Shown piece by piece: positions 1 to 13,940 of a stretch of DNA of 64,000 nt. The notes beneath the pieces were generated by a model. That model made no database searches. It was not told the origin of the DNA and saw only the letters and a list, made by a program, of their open reading frames with translations. A program made the translations under genes and the position numbers. Source of the stretch: Sapria himalayana. Its lineage: Eukaryota > Streptophyta > Magnoliopsida > Malpighiales > Rafflesiaceae. Every line of letters starts with the position of its first letter. Within the stretch, counting starts at the first letter, position 1. The stretch spans positions 1 through 64,000 of the forward strand of contig JAREIK010008076.1 in the NCBI GenBank assembly GCA_029783825.1, read 5' to 3'.

Positions 1-3000
1 TAAAACATATAGATAAATAGACAAATATATAGATCGACAGAATGACAGATTATAGAAATATAGGTAGACACATAGATAGACATATTGAAAAATATGTAGA
101 TAGGCAGATAGAAAGATAGATAGAAAATAGATATATAAATAGGTAAATAGATAGATTAACATATAGATATAGGTAGTAGACATATAGATAGATAGATGGA
201 TATACAGACAAATTGAGAGAGATATAAAATAGATACTTGAATAATAGAAGACAAAGAGATACACAGATAGATAGAAAGCTTGATAAAAAGACATACAAAT
301 AGATAGATAGATAAAAATATAGTTAGACAAATAGATAGACATAGATAGACAAATAGAGAGACAGATGACAGACTAAATATAGATAGATAGAAAAACATAT
401 AGATAGATAGATAAATGGACAGATTGATAATGAGATGCAAAATATTTGAGTGATTGATTGATAGACAGATTAATAGCAGATAAATAGATAGATAGTAGAC
501 AAATGGTTGTTGATAGATAGATAGATAGATAGATCAAAAATTGATAGATAGATAGATTTTTGATTGATAAATAGATAAAATAACAGATAGATAGATAAAT
601 AGTAATGGATATTAAGATAGACAAAAGATAGATAGATAGATACACAAATAGATAGATAGAGATATAGACAAAGAGATAGATAGATAGACATATAGATAAT
701 AAATAGATAGATAGATATTCAATAGATAGTCAGATTGATAAATAGATATAGCCCATACAAATAGAGAGATATACATACTTATAGATAGATATACAATAGA
801 TCTATAGATAAATAGATATACAGATCATTGATAGATAAATAGACAGATAGACAGACTTATAAATAGATAGATAGACAAACAGAGAAATAGCTAGAGAGAC
901 ATATAGATAATAAACATACAAATAGACATCCATATAAGTAGAATGATATGTAGGACCAATAGATAGATAGATAGACAAAAATTTGACAAACAGATAGACA
1001 ACCAAATAAACATATAGATACATATACAAATAGATAGATAAATAGATAATAGATAGATAGACAAATAGAAAGTAGGAAAACACAGAGATAAAAATAATAG
1101 ATAGATAGATAGACAAATAGATAGATAGATATATAGATTGATAGACTGACAGATAAAATTTAGAAAGATAGAAAGATAGAGAGATAGAGAGATTGATAGA
1201 TAGATTGATAAATAGATTCATAGATAGATTGATATACATATTGTTAAAGAGGGTGATAGATAGATTTTACACGGTTTATTGATAGATTGATATACAAATT
1301 CATAGATATATTGATAGACAATTTATAGTTAGGATGATAGAAAGATGATAGATAGATAGAACAGGAGATTAATAAACAGACAGATAGATTGAGATAAATA
1401 GAATATTGATAGATAGGTAGATAGTATATATATATATATACACCACACACACAAACACAGATAGGTAGATAGATAAACAAATATTGCACAGCAAGATGGA
1501 TAAATAAATATATGATAGATAGATAGATAAAAAATAGGTAGATATACTAAAGATATACAATAGATTAAATAGATAGAGAGAAAGATAGAAATATATTGAT
1601 ATATAGTCAGATAGATAAATAGAAAGATAGAAATAGATTGATAGATAGACAAACAAATAGACATATGAAGATAGAAAGATTGATTGATAGATAAACAGAC
1701 ATATAGATAGATAAGTAGATAGATAGATAGATAAATAAATAGATAGACAGATTGATAGATAGATTAATAGGCATATTGATAAACTAATTGATAGACATTT
1801 TGAAATATGATTGATAGATAAATAGATAGATAGACAGACAAAAGATAGATATATAGATAGATAGTTAGATAGACAAATAGATAGATAGATAGTAAATAGA
1901 TTTATAGATAAATTGTAAGATAGATAGTTAGATAGATAGATAAATACATGAATCAATAGATAGATTATTAGACATACAAATAGATATATAGATAGATTGA
2001 TTGAATGAAAGATAAATAGATAGATATTTAAATAGATAGATAGTTAGCTTGCTAGATAAATAGATAATATTAAAATAAGTAGACAAAAAGATAGATAGAT
2101 AAATAGATAGACATATACATTGATAGAAAGATATACATACATATATATAGATAGATAGATAGATTTAAGGAAAAATAGATACACAAATAGATAGACAACT
2201 AGATAAATAGATCGACAGACAGATAGATATATAAATAGAAATATAGATAGACAAACCAATACGCAAATAGATCGATAGATAAATAGAAAGACAAATAAAA
2301 AGACATATAGATAAACAAAGAGATAGAAAGATAGATATATAGATAAATAGAGAGATAGATAGACACATAGATGAAAGACATAATTATATAGACAGAAATA
2401 TAGGCAAAGAGATAGATAGAGAAGATAGATAGACATAAAGAAAAAAACAAATAAATATACATATAGACCATTAGCAAGAAAGATAAATAGATAAAAAGAA
2501 AGAAAGATAAATATGCAGTCAAATAGAAAATATAAACCTACAAATAGATAGACAAATAGATAAACAATAGAAAGATAGACATATAGATAAATATGTGGAT
2601 AGATAGACAGATAGATATATAGCTAGACAGATAGATAGATATATAGCTAGACAGATAGATAGATATATAGATAGACAGATAAACAAACAAATAGACAGAC
2701 AAATATACAAATTTATAGATAGACCAATATAAAGATAGATAGATGAATAGATATAGATACAAATTTAAATAAGTAGATAGATATATAGTACCGAGATAAA
2801 GATATATAGTTAGATAGTTAGATAAATAGACATATATATAGATAGATAGACAGATAGATATAAAAAAAAATAGATAGTATATAGACATATAGAAATACAG
2901 ATATATAGATAGATAGATTGATACATCATAGATAGACAGACATATAGATCATATATTATATAGGCAGATAATTAGATAGATAGATCAGTAGAAAGATAAA

Positions 3001-4240
3001 TAGATAAAAAGACATAGATAGATGTTAGATAGATAAATACATAGATAGATAGATAGATAAATAGGTAAAAAGATAGTTAGAATATATTATATATATATTA
3101 TATATTATATAATTAGACAGATAGATAGATAAAAGATAGATAGATAGATAGCTAAGCAAATATATATAAAAATAGATAGAAAGATTAATAGATAGATAGA
3201 TATAATGATAGTTAGATAAATCGATATACAGATAGATCAACAAATAGATAAAAAGATAGATAGATAAATTGACAAACAGATAGAAAGATAGAAAGATATA
3301 TAGATGATAGATAGATTAACATATAGCTAGATAGATTATTATATTGATAGATAACAAATAAATTGATATTTATAGATAGGTCAGATAGTTAGATAGATTG
3401 ATAAATAGATAGATAGATATATAGATAGATAGATATATAGATAGAATGATAGACATATAGATAAACAAATAGATATACATATAGATAGACATCTAGGTAA
3501 ATAGATAGATGATAAATAAATAGATAGACAAATTGACTGATAGTATACATATAGATCGAAAGATAGTTAGAAAATTATAAAGACACAATGATAGATAGGC
3601 TGATAGGTAGATAGATGATAGACATGTATATAGATAAATAGATAGATAGAGGATAGATAGACATATAGTATAGAGATGGATAGATAGATGGATAGATAGA
3701 TGCATAGATCGATGGATAGATATACATATAGATAGATGGATAGATAGAGAATTAGACAGATAAATTGATTGGTAAATAGATAGAAAAATACATAGTTAGA
3801 TATAATTCAGTTTGATTGACAGATTAATAGATATATGAAAGTCAAATTTGATAATTAGTTTGATATAGATTGATAGATAGATTTGCAGATAGATAGATAG
3901 ATAGATAAATAGATAGATTGATTGATTGATGGATTAACTGATATAATAATCAATTGATTGATTGACTAAAGATAGATAGATGGATAACAAAAAATATACA
4001 TATTTATAGACAGATCGATAGACAAATAACATAAAGAAAGAAATAAAGATACATAGAAAGATATATAAGAGATAGATAGATAGACAGACATACATCACAT
4101 AGATAGACAAATAGACAAATAGATAGATAAACATATACATAGAAAGATAGTTTGATAGAAATGATGATGATAGATAGATAGATACATAGAGAGATAGACA
4201 TATAGATAGAGAGATAAATAGAGTAGATAGATAGAGAGAT

Positions 4241-4282
<42 letters not shown>

Positions 4283-6477
4283 AGATAGATAGACAGTAAG
4301 TTAAATCAATAGATAGACAATAGACAAATAGATAGACAGACAGATACACGACTAGATATATATTTTTGATAGTAAATGGATAGATAGATAGTAGATAAAC
4401 ATATAGATAAATAGATTGAAAAATAGATTAATAGATAGATTGATAGACATATAGATTGTTTGATAGATAGATAGATTGATAGACTGATTAATATACTTTT
4501 GAATGATAGATAATTAGACAGATAGATAGACATAGGAATAAAAAGAAAGATAAATAGACGGATAGATAAATAAATAGATAGATAGACAAATTCATTGATT
4601 GATTGATTTAAAGATAGATAAATAGAAAATAGATAGATAGACAGATAAATAAAAGATAGATAGATAGAAAAATGAATATATAGATAAAAAGATAGGCAAA
4701 CATATAGATAGATGACACATGAATATATAAACAAATAGATAGATAGTTATATAGATATGATGATAGATAGATAGGCAGATAGATAGAGAGATAGACATCT
4801 AAATAGATACACTGACAGACAGGATAGATACATAGATTGACAAACAAATACTATATAGATAGATACATAGAAGAAAGATGGATGGATAGACAGATAAATA
4901 GATAGACATATATAGATAGATAGATAGATAAACAAATAGGTAGATAGATATATAGACTCATAGATAGACAAATAGACAGACAAATAGTTAGTTTGTTAGT
5001 CATACAAATATACAATTAGATAGACAGACACATAGATACCCAAAAATAAATAGATATAGATTAATATTTCGATAGACAGAAAACAGATAGATAGATAGTC
5101 AGATCGACAAATAGATAGATAGACAAAGAGATAGTTAGATAGATAGAGATTGAATGATAAATAGTTAGATAAATAGAAGATAGAAAGACAAATAATAGGT
5201 AGAAATACATCCAGACAGATATACAAATAGATAGACAGACAAATAGATAGATATTTACATGGATATAAAGGCAAATAGATAGACAGATAGATATATAGAC
5301 AAATTGAAAGTCAAATAGATAGATAGATTAGAAAAATATAGATAGGTAGATAGAACTATAGACATATAGACATACATAAAGATAGATAGATAGAATGATA
5401 AATAGATAGATATATATAGATAGATAGATAGAAACTTAGATAGATAGACAGTTAGATAGATAGATTGATTGATTTATAGATATATAGATAAATATATAGA
5501 CAATAGATAGGCAAATAGATAGACAATAGATAGTCAAATAGATACAAATAGATAGTCAAATAGATAGTCAAATAGATAGATAGATTGATTGATTGACAAA
5601 TCAATAGACAAATAGATACAGAGATAGTTAGATAGATATCTAGTTAGATAGATAGATATATATATATATAGTTAGACAAAAAGATAGAAAAATATATAGA
5701 TAGATATAGATATATTGACAGACAGACAAATAGATAGAAAGAAAGAAAGATAGATAATTATATAGAAAGATATATTGATAGATAGATAATAGTTAGATAA
5801 ATAGATAGATAGATATAAACAAATAGATATATAGATAAATTGACAAATTATAGATAGATAGATTGAAAAAAAAGTTCACAAATAGATAGGCAAATAGAAA
5901 TATAGATAAATAGATATATAGATAGACAGATAGATGGATAGATATATAGATAGACAGATAAAAAGTTTTATAGATAGATAGACACATAGATGATAGATAG
6001 ATAGATAGATAAACTGATAGATAGATAGAAAGATAGATAGATAGTCAGATAGATAGATAGATAGATAGATAGATATGTAGATAGATAGTGATAGATAAAC
6101 AAATAGATCGATAGATATATATATATTAATATATAGATAGATAGATAATAGATAGATGGAAATATAGATAAAAAATAGATTCACAAATAGATACACAATA
6201 GAAACACAAATAGATATATAAATATATAGATAGGTACATAGATAGATATATAAATAGATTTATAGACATATAGATAGACATACAAACAAACAGATAGATA
6301 GATTAATAGATTGCTTGATAAATAGATAGTCAGACAGATTGATATATAGATAGATATATAGACAAATAGATATATAGATAGATAGATAGACAAATAGATT
6401 GACATACAGATAGATAGATTGTTAGATAGATAGATAGATTGACATATAGATAGTTAGTTAGTTAGAATTTTTTTTAG

Positions 6478-6510
<33 letters not shown>

Positions 6511-6676
6511 AAGATAGAAAGATATATAGACATATAGATAGTTTAATTGATAGAAAAATAGCTAGAAATAAAGAAAGAAAGAAAGATAGTTAGACATATA
6601 CATAGATAGATAAATATAGATAGATAGATAGATATATACAAATAAATATCAAAATAAATAGACAAAGATATAAAAA
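1..6676. repeat. Degenerate (GATA)n array 1
   Basis: The plus strand reads as imperfect GATA tetranucleotides with frequent GACA, AATA, GATT and GAAA variants and short AT runs such as 4243-4278. Local higher-order repeats are visible, for example a unit of about 28 bp at 2600-2680 (GCTAGACAGATAGATAG core, three copies) and a GATAGTCAAATA motif repeated at 5500-5585. The window starts inside the array, so its true length is unknown. The array stops where the terminus of a CACTA relative begins. No gene is seen: open frames on the minus strand are the stop-free (TATC)n reading. Confidence 0.95.
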
Positions 6677-8096
6677 CACTATAATAAAATATTTATTTAG
6701 CTATAAAAATTTAGCTAGAAAAATAATTCCTATCTAATTTGCATGGGATTAGCTAGGGAATATCAAGAGATGTTAGATTTTACATTGAATTACAAATTTT
6801 TGATCAATTTGTGACAGATTAGTGATAAAAACTTTCAATTGAAAAATATCCCAAGTCAATATTATTGTAGATTTTCGCACAAAGATTTGTTGCAATTTTA
6901 GCAATATCTTTAGCAATGAACTTTCCCTAGTTAATTAGATTGAGAAATTCCATCACTAAATAATTATCTAAAAAAATATTTTCATAATTTTGCAAGCGAT
7001 TAGTCCTTAAATGAAAATTTTCACAAAATATATGCATTTAGCTAGTGAATTTTCCCTACCTATTTGAGCCAGGGATTATTTCTGTTGTTAATCTATACTG
7101 ATTTATATTTTTTTATTTTTTATATATTATTTGTTTTACTATTTGTTGTAATTTTGTATATTGAAGTTTTTAATCATCTATGGATGAGGAATCCATGAAA
7201 GACACCTCCTCAAATCATTATAAATATATGATATTATAAAAAAAATTTCAAAAATTATAAATATGAAAAACATTTATATTAATAAAGACTAAAATAACTA
7301 TTTTAATTATTATAAAATTTTTAAAAAAATTATACATAAATTTTTTTTAATTTTTTAATTATAAAATTTAAATATTGTATTAAAAAAATAGTAGATAATT
7401 AATTCTATAATTATCCTCATTTTAAAAATATTTTAATAAATAAATGAACATACATAAAAATTTATACCAATAAAAAGCTAAATAATTAATTGTATGATTA
7501 AATAAAAAATATTTACAAAAATATCTGAATTAATAAATAAAAAAGTAAATATTTATATTATTTAAGGTTAAAAAAAATTTTTTATGATTATAGGAAACTT
7601 TTTAAAAAAAATTACTAAAAGATTTAAAAAGATTGTATTATAAAAAAAATAATTTTTTCATAAAATTTAAAAGAAAATAAATTGATATTTAAAGATAAAC
7701 ACATAGATGTTTTAATTACATCAAAAAAAATTTAATAATTTAAAAAAAATATTTCCGAGAGGTTATTAAAATAACACTTCAAGTATTTTTTTAGGGTTTA
7801 AAAAGAGTTATTTAAAATATTACTAATGATATTTTTTTAGTCTAAAAAAAATTAAATTTTCCCATTAGTTGATTTGAATTCAAGTTTTATTTTTTTACCT
7901 ACTAAAATTTATAAGAATTAAATAATTGAGTAAGATTTTTACTATTAGCTTTTAATATTCTGTTTTTATTAAAATAATAAATATAACTTTTTTTAATGAT
8001 CTGCTCACTTAAAGAAAAATTTGAAATTTTATAAATTCTAAATTATATCAAATAATATTAAATTTTATGGCTTTAAAATTATTTCATATTACTAAT
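6677..8096 (-). mobile_element. CACTA-like element III, R-end fragment
   Basis: The left edge CACTATAATAAAATA at 6677 is a degraded form of the CACTACAAGAAAATA terminus seen at 21643 and 45738. Positions 6690-7085 carry the same subterminal motifs (TAGCTAGGGAAT, TTCCCTAGTTAATTAG). From 7150 the text parallels 46296-47040 of element II, including the 'gatgagga(a)tcc..tgaaagaca' block and 'tgaacatacat...aaatatctgaattgatgaataaa'. The fragment has the same orientation as element II (R end on the left). No L-type end is found before GATA DNA resumes near 8966, so the copy is truncated. No coding capacity is seen. Confidence 0.75.
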
Positions 8097-8898
8097 CTTT
8101 GGGTGGTAGGATTAGAAGGATGAGGGATTGCATATAGGTATTTTTGTATATTATTTCATTCCATATATTATCTTTTACAAATGTGTTGTGTAATTATATA
8201 AATATTAATATTGGTTTCATAATAACTTTGAAGTTAAATTTATTTATGAAAGAATAATATTTAAAGATGATTGATCACTTGAGAAATTTTTGTATTACAA
8301 AGTCTCTTCAAACATAGTCCCTTCAAAGTTATTTGGTAAAATTGTTGAGATATTTATTTTTTTTATATATCTTGTTAAAGCGAGAGCCTTCTGTACTTGG
8401 GCATGAATGTGATCTACATATCTATATCTTATCCTAATATATAGAATCATTTAAAATATGAAAGCTAGATAAGAAAACAAATCTTACCATAATCTTATCT
8501 TGACAATCTTACCTTAAAAGATTGAAGAGATGGTGCATGATAAATCTTGAATTCGAGGCTTTTTGTTCTTAGTATTTGGATAGATTTTTGTCATCACATA
8601 AAGATGTGATATCTTATTAGATAGAAAAATATATCCATTTTAACATTTGAATAAGTCATGAAATTGAAGAGCAAATGGAAGAACATAAACATCCATTATT
8701 TGAATTCGACAAGAAATTGAAAATTGGATTTTAAAATATATCAATTTTAATTGGTAGTTACATATAATTACTATAACTACGTTTATTCCATGCTAATTCA
8801 TAAGATTTTAATCCAAAATGAGATTATTAATCCTACTTTGTTTTAATATCATCAAATCATATCCCCCTTCAATTCTACCAATAAAACACAACCTAAAG
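8097..8898. mobile_element. Possible MITE inside or next to element III
   Basis: The segment starts CTTTGGGTGGTAGGATTAGA and ends with an imperfect inverted counterpart (..TCTACCAATAAAACACAACCTAAAG). After reverse-complementing this reads CTTTAGGTTGTG...GGTAGAATTGAAGG, in the style of plant Harbinger/hAT-type MITEs. Internal sequence is non-repetitive and has no long open frame. I could not identify a clear target duplication. The homology to element II stops at about its left edge, consistent with an insertion or a breakpoint there. It could equally be an unrelated deletion junction. Confidence 0.3.
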
Positions 8899-8965
8899 AG
8901 TAACTAGGCATGAGGAAGTATTAAAAGAGCTTATACAAGCTACATTTTTCTAATCATGCTTTACC

Positions 8966-10365
8966 TATTGTGATAGATTCTATTAATGTATTCGAATATA
9001 TCTAGATAGATAGACCGATAGATTGTCAAATAGATAGGAAGATAGATGTGCAAATAATTGATAGATAGACAAATAGATAGACATATACACGTATATAAGA
9101 TAGAGAGATAGATAAATAAAAAGATAGATAATAGATAGATATAGATAGACAGACAGAAAGATAGACAAGATAGATAGACAAATAGATAGATAGATAGATT
9201 TAAGATATTGATAGACAGATAGATAGACATAAAGATAGATATATAGATAGATATATAAAGATAGATAGATAGATATACAAAGAATAGATCGATAGATAGA
9301 TATATAGACATACAGATAGATAGATAGACAGATAGATAGACATACATCTAGATATACAAATATTTTGAAATATAGAAAGATAGATAGAGAGAGATTGATA
9401 TACATATTGATAGAGAGAGACGGATATTTAGAGATTTAGAAAGATAGACAGATAGATTAGATTATAGATAGATAGAAAGAAAGAAAAAGAAAGATAGATA
9501 GATATATAGAATATAAATAGATAGAAAGATAGATAGATAAATAGATAGATAGGTAGATAAATAGACAAATAGATAAATATATAGTTCTATAGATAAATAG
9601 ATAGTTAAATTGATAGACAAATAGATAGATAGATAGATAGATAGACAAATAGATAGATTGATTGATAGACTGATTAATAGATAGATTGTTAGAAAATTTA
9701 ATAGATAAATTGATAGAAAATTGATGGACAGATTGATAGATAGATAGATAGGTTGATTGGTAGATAGATAGATAGACAGATAGATAATAGATTTTTAGAT
9801 AGATACATAGATAGATAGTTCATAGATATAAAATAGATAGATAGATTATTGATAGATGAAAGATATACAAATATATGGCGAGATAGATATACTGACAGAT
9901 AGATAGATATAGAATATAGATAGATATATAGATATATAGATAGATAGATATATAGATAGATAGATATATAAATAGATAGAGAGATAGACAGATAGCCAAA
10001 TAGATAGATAATTAGATTGATAGAAAAATTAATAGAATGATTGATATAAAGATTTATAGACATAATAATAGAAAGATTAATAGACATATTAATAGATAGA
10101 TTGAAACATAGATAGAAAGTGAGATATATAGAAATATTGATAGAAATATATATATAGATAGATAGACAGAAAACTAGATATACAAAAAGTTTAATAGATA
10201 GATAAATAGATAGATTGATAGATTATTAGTCAGCTAGATAAATAAATAAATAGTTTGATAAATTATAGATAGTTAGATAGATTAATAGAGAGATATAAAG
10301 ATAGATAATCAGATAGATATATAGAAAATTGGGTATATAGTTTGAAAGATATATAAATAGATAGT

Positions 10366-10406
<41 letters not shown>

Positions 10407-11306
10407 TAAATAGAGACAGATAGATAGATTCAATGAGAGATAGATAGATAGAAAGATAGACAGATATATAGATAGACAAAATGATAATTTAAGATAGATA
10501 GAATGATAAATAGATAATATAGATTGATAGATAGAGAATACAAATAAAGATAAATGAATAGATATACAAATAGAATAGACGGATAGATAGACATATAGAT
10601 AGACATGAAGTTAGATAAAACATATACATATAGAAATGTAGATAAATAATAGATAGATAGATATACAGATAGATAGACAGATAGATAGATAGATAGATAG
10701 ACAGACAGATGATTAGATAGATGATAATATACTAATAGATAGATAGATAGATAAACTAGATAGATAGATTGAGAGATAGATAGATAGACAGATAAAAAGA
10801 AAGATATACAGATTGATTAGATTGATTGATATACATATTGATAAAATGATTGATATACTATTGATAGATAGGTTGAATGATAGGTTGATAGACAGATAGT
10901 AGATTAGTACAAATAGATAGATTGATAGATAAAAAGATAGACAAATAGATATACATATAGATAGACAAAAAGATAGCCAGAAAGATAGATAGATATAGAG
11001 ATAAATAGATAGATTAATAGAAAAAAATATAAATATAGATAGACAAATAGATAGATAGACATATAGACATATAGATAGATAGATAGATAGACAATAAGAT
11101 TAAAAAAATAGATAGAAATATACACAGCTAGATTGATAGATAGAATTGATAGAGTGATTGATAGTTAGATTGATAGATATATTGATAGACAGATTGATAG
11201 ACAAATAGGTAGATTGATAAATAGATAGATAGATAGACAGAAACATAGATCCATAGATTTATAGAAATATAGATACTAAGATAGGTAAGTAGATAGATAG
11301 ATAGAT
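8966..11306. repeat. Degenerate (GATA)n array 2
   Basis: Imperfect GATA tetranucleotides with an (AT)n run near 10369-10402. From about 9900 to 11306 the sequence aligns in direct orientation with about 22190-23680 of array 3. Shared rare strings include 'gataaaatgattgatatac' (about 10840 and 23260), 'gttgaatgataggttgatag', and 'agaaatgtagataaataa'. The array ends at element I, and its last three bases GAT (11304-11306) are repeated after the element. No gene is seen. Confidence 0.93.
11304..11306. other. Target site duplication (left), element I
   Basis: GAT immediately before the CACAACAATAAAAATC terminus. The same GAT lies at 21644-21646 directly after the other terminus. Three base pairs is the usual target duplication length of CACTA transposons. 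Because the target is GATA repeat, a chance match is possible, but the empty-site paralogue near 23680 supports the boundary. Confidence 0.7.
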
Positions 11307-11665
11307 CACAACAATAAAAATCTCATATAGTTTGGGACAATTCCCTAGCTAAATTGGTATTTTCCGTCGCCAAATGGGAAATAGCAATGGATTAACGATA
11401 GATCAATTCCCTATCTAAAGTGTTGGTCACTAAACTGTAGCGAGAAAAATATCCATAGCTAAAAATTTAGCAACAGAAAATCACTTGCAAAAAAAACAAA
11501 TTCCGTAGCTAAACGAAAATAGCAAGGAAATATTCCCAAGCTAAAGTGATGGTCGTTAAATTTTAGCGACGGAAATGGTCCCTAGCTAAAAAAATGTAGT
11601 GACAGAATAATCCGTTGCTAAAATAAAGATTTCCCCTGCTAATTTAGCAAGGGATTTTTCCTATC
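11307..11665 (+). repeat. L-end subterminal repeats, element I
   Basis: Short motifs recur in both orientations: TTCCCTAGCTAAA, TTCCGTCGCCAAAT, CCGTAGCTAAA, AAATTTAGCAACAG. The block matches the inverted copy 63430-63834 of element II motif by motif. Related CACTA elements use such subterminal arrays as transposase binding sites. That role is inferred from the family and not shown here. Confidence 0.85.
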
Positions 11666-12880
11666 TATTTTAATTTCAAAACTATTTTCAGAATGTAATT
11701 TTAAATTTTTTTAATTAAATAATTTAATATTTTAAAATCAAATTGAATAAAAAATGAAACTATACATAATTTATAATAAACAAAAATAAAATCATTTAAT
11801 AACATATTCTAATTCAATATTTTACATAATCAAAACAAAAAAAATAGAATTTTATTACATCTTATTCATCAATGTATCTACCGACACTGCATAAAATATA
11901 ATATATTCATTCATTGACGTTGCTTTCTTTCCTGTACTCCTGTGATAACTATTTTTCTATTACGACAAAGCTTTCAGAGTCACGGTACATATTGTCTAGT
12001 AAAAAATCTCATCTTATACAAGCTTTGCATGAGGAACAATGCAGTATCATATTTGTAAGAAATTTAAACCACTCAGTCAGATTAAAATAAAAAAAAGATA
12101 TGCTTTGATCAATATATAATCCTGCAGTATATATGTAAATATATACTAGCATTTCACTCGTACATATATTACTACGATATATGTACATAAAAACTATAGT
12201 AATATGTGTACATATATACTAAGTACAAATATACTTAGTATATACGTACATAAAATACTATAGTATTATATGTATGTATATACTAAATTTATTATTACGT
12301 ATATACAGCATTTGTTGTTGTTGCTGCTACTCTCGCTACCACTGCCGCTCCTACCGCCACTACAGCCACTGCCACTCCTACCGCCACCACCACTGCCTTT
12401 GTCGCTCCCAATACCACTGTTGATGTTGGCATAGTTGCCGCTGCCTCTACTGTCACAACTATCGCTGATGCCGCCGTCGCGGCTGCCACCGACTACCCCC
12501 ACCATCGGTACTTGCCCCTGCATGCCATAGCAACCACTTGCTGCCACTAACACCACTATCACCGCTGCCAGCGCTACTACTACCCATGCCACTACTGTCG
12601 CTGCCACTGTTGCCAGCCTCTGCATGCTTACCAGCTGCTTCTGGTGCTGCCACTGCTACCACCACTACCAATGCTGCTATCGATGCATCCACTACTATCG
12701 CTGTTTTCTGCCGCTACCTCCGCTATCACCGCTCCGCCACTCCCACCTTTCCACTGTCGCCACTGTTGTTCTGTCGCTTCCGTCGGTGCCCGCAGCCACA
12801 AATGGTGCCACTATGTCAATGTCGTGCTCCCATCACTGCCATTGCTGTCACTGTTTGCTGCTACTACTACTACTGCTAAT
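11666..12880 (+). repeat. Tandem L unit I-1 with trinucleotide array
   Basis: In order: an AT-rich block; a conserved stretch around 'catcttattcatcaatgtatctacc' and 'gctttcagagtcacggtac' (11866-12080); palindromic motifs such as GTACATATATACT and TACTATAGTATTATATG (12120-12306); then an imperfect trinucleotide array (about 12308-12880) of mostly RCY triplets (GCC, GCT, ACT, ACC). The array starts after a conserved 'gcatttgttg' junction. Open frames across it on both strands are low-complexity Ala/Thr/Pro/Leu or Ser/Gly readings and not genes. Confidence 0.85.
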
Positions 12881-13940
12881 TTATAGGCTTTTACATACCT
12901 ATATATGCTAAACTATACCCAAAAATTCGAAGACACAAAACATATTCACAGATATATAAAAATAGTTATTATACACATGAACAAACACAAATTAAAGTTA
13001 ATTGTCATACGCTTAACTAAATTTAATAAATAAGTTCAATATTTTTTATATTAAATTTAATAAGATCCGAATCTATAAATGAAAATTTTAATTAAACAAA
13101 AAATTCATTAATAACTTATTATAATACAATATTTTAAATAACTAAATCAAAAAATTACAAATTATATTATATCTTATTAATCAATGTATCTACCCAACTG
13201 TGCATAAAGTATAATCTATCCACGCTTGACATTGCTTTCTCTCTCTCTCTGCTCTCCGATCACCAACATTCTACTGTGAAAATGCTGTCTGAGTAACTGT
13301 GCGTCATGTATGTTAAAAATTTCTTCACTTATACAAACTTCGGATGAGAAACAATGTGGTACCACATTTGTAAGAATTTAAACCACTCAATCAAATAAAA
13401 AATAAATTAAAAAAAGCTATGTTTTGATAAATATATATTACTGCAGTAAATATGTACATATATAGTAGCATTTTTCACTCGTACATATATTACTACAGTA
13501 TACAAATATAAACTTTAGTATAGCATACATATATACTGAGTCCATATATTACCGTATATATGTACATAAATACTATAGAATTATATGTAAATATACGGAC
13601 TATATACGTACGTATATATCGCATTTGTTGCCGTTGTGCTACTCTTGTTGTTGCGTTGCTCCTACCCTGCTACTGCTGCTAATAGTGTTGTTGCTGCCGC
13701 TACAGGTGCCACTACTGCCACTGCTACTGCTAGTGCTTCCGGTGCACCGCTGCTGCTAGTGTTGCCGCCGCTGTCGGTGCTAATGCTGCCACGCACCTCT
13801 CCGCTACCACAACTGCTGCCGGTGCGCACGCCACTGTAGGTGTTGCTGGTGCTGCATGTACTGCCAGGGCTACCGGTACTACCGATGCTGCCGCCACTAT
13901 TGTCACTTGCCCGCTCCTGCTACTACTACAACTACTGCTA
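12881..13940 (+). repeat. Tandem L unit I-2 with trinucleotide array
   Basis: Second copy of the unit. It starts 'ggcttttacatacctat' and repeats the 'acatattcacagatatataaaaatag', 'aatcaatgtatctacc', 'gctttctctctctct' and 'gagtaactgtgcgtcatg' blocks in the same order. The palindrome cluster is at 13436-13620 and the RCY array at about 13623-13940. The array is shorter (about 320 bp) and differs in triplet order from the other two, while the flanking text is well conserved, so the arrays evolve faster than the unit. Confidence 0.85.

Noticed and set aside
2600..2680. Regular repeats with similar spacing as a CRISPR array
   Set aside because: Repeats and intervening bases are all GATA variants, there are no unique spacers or cas genes, and the context is plant DNA.
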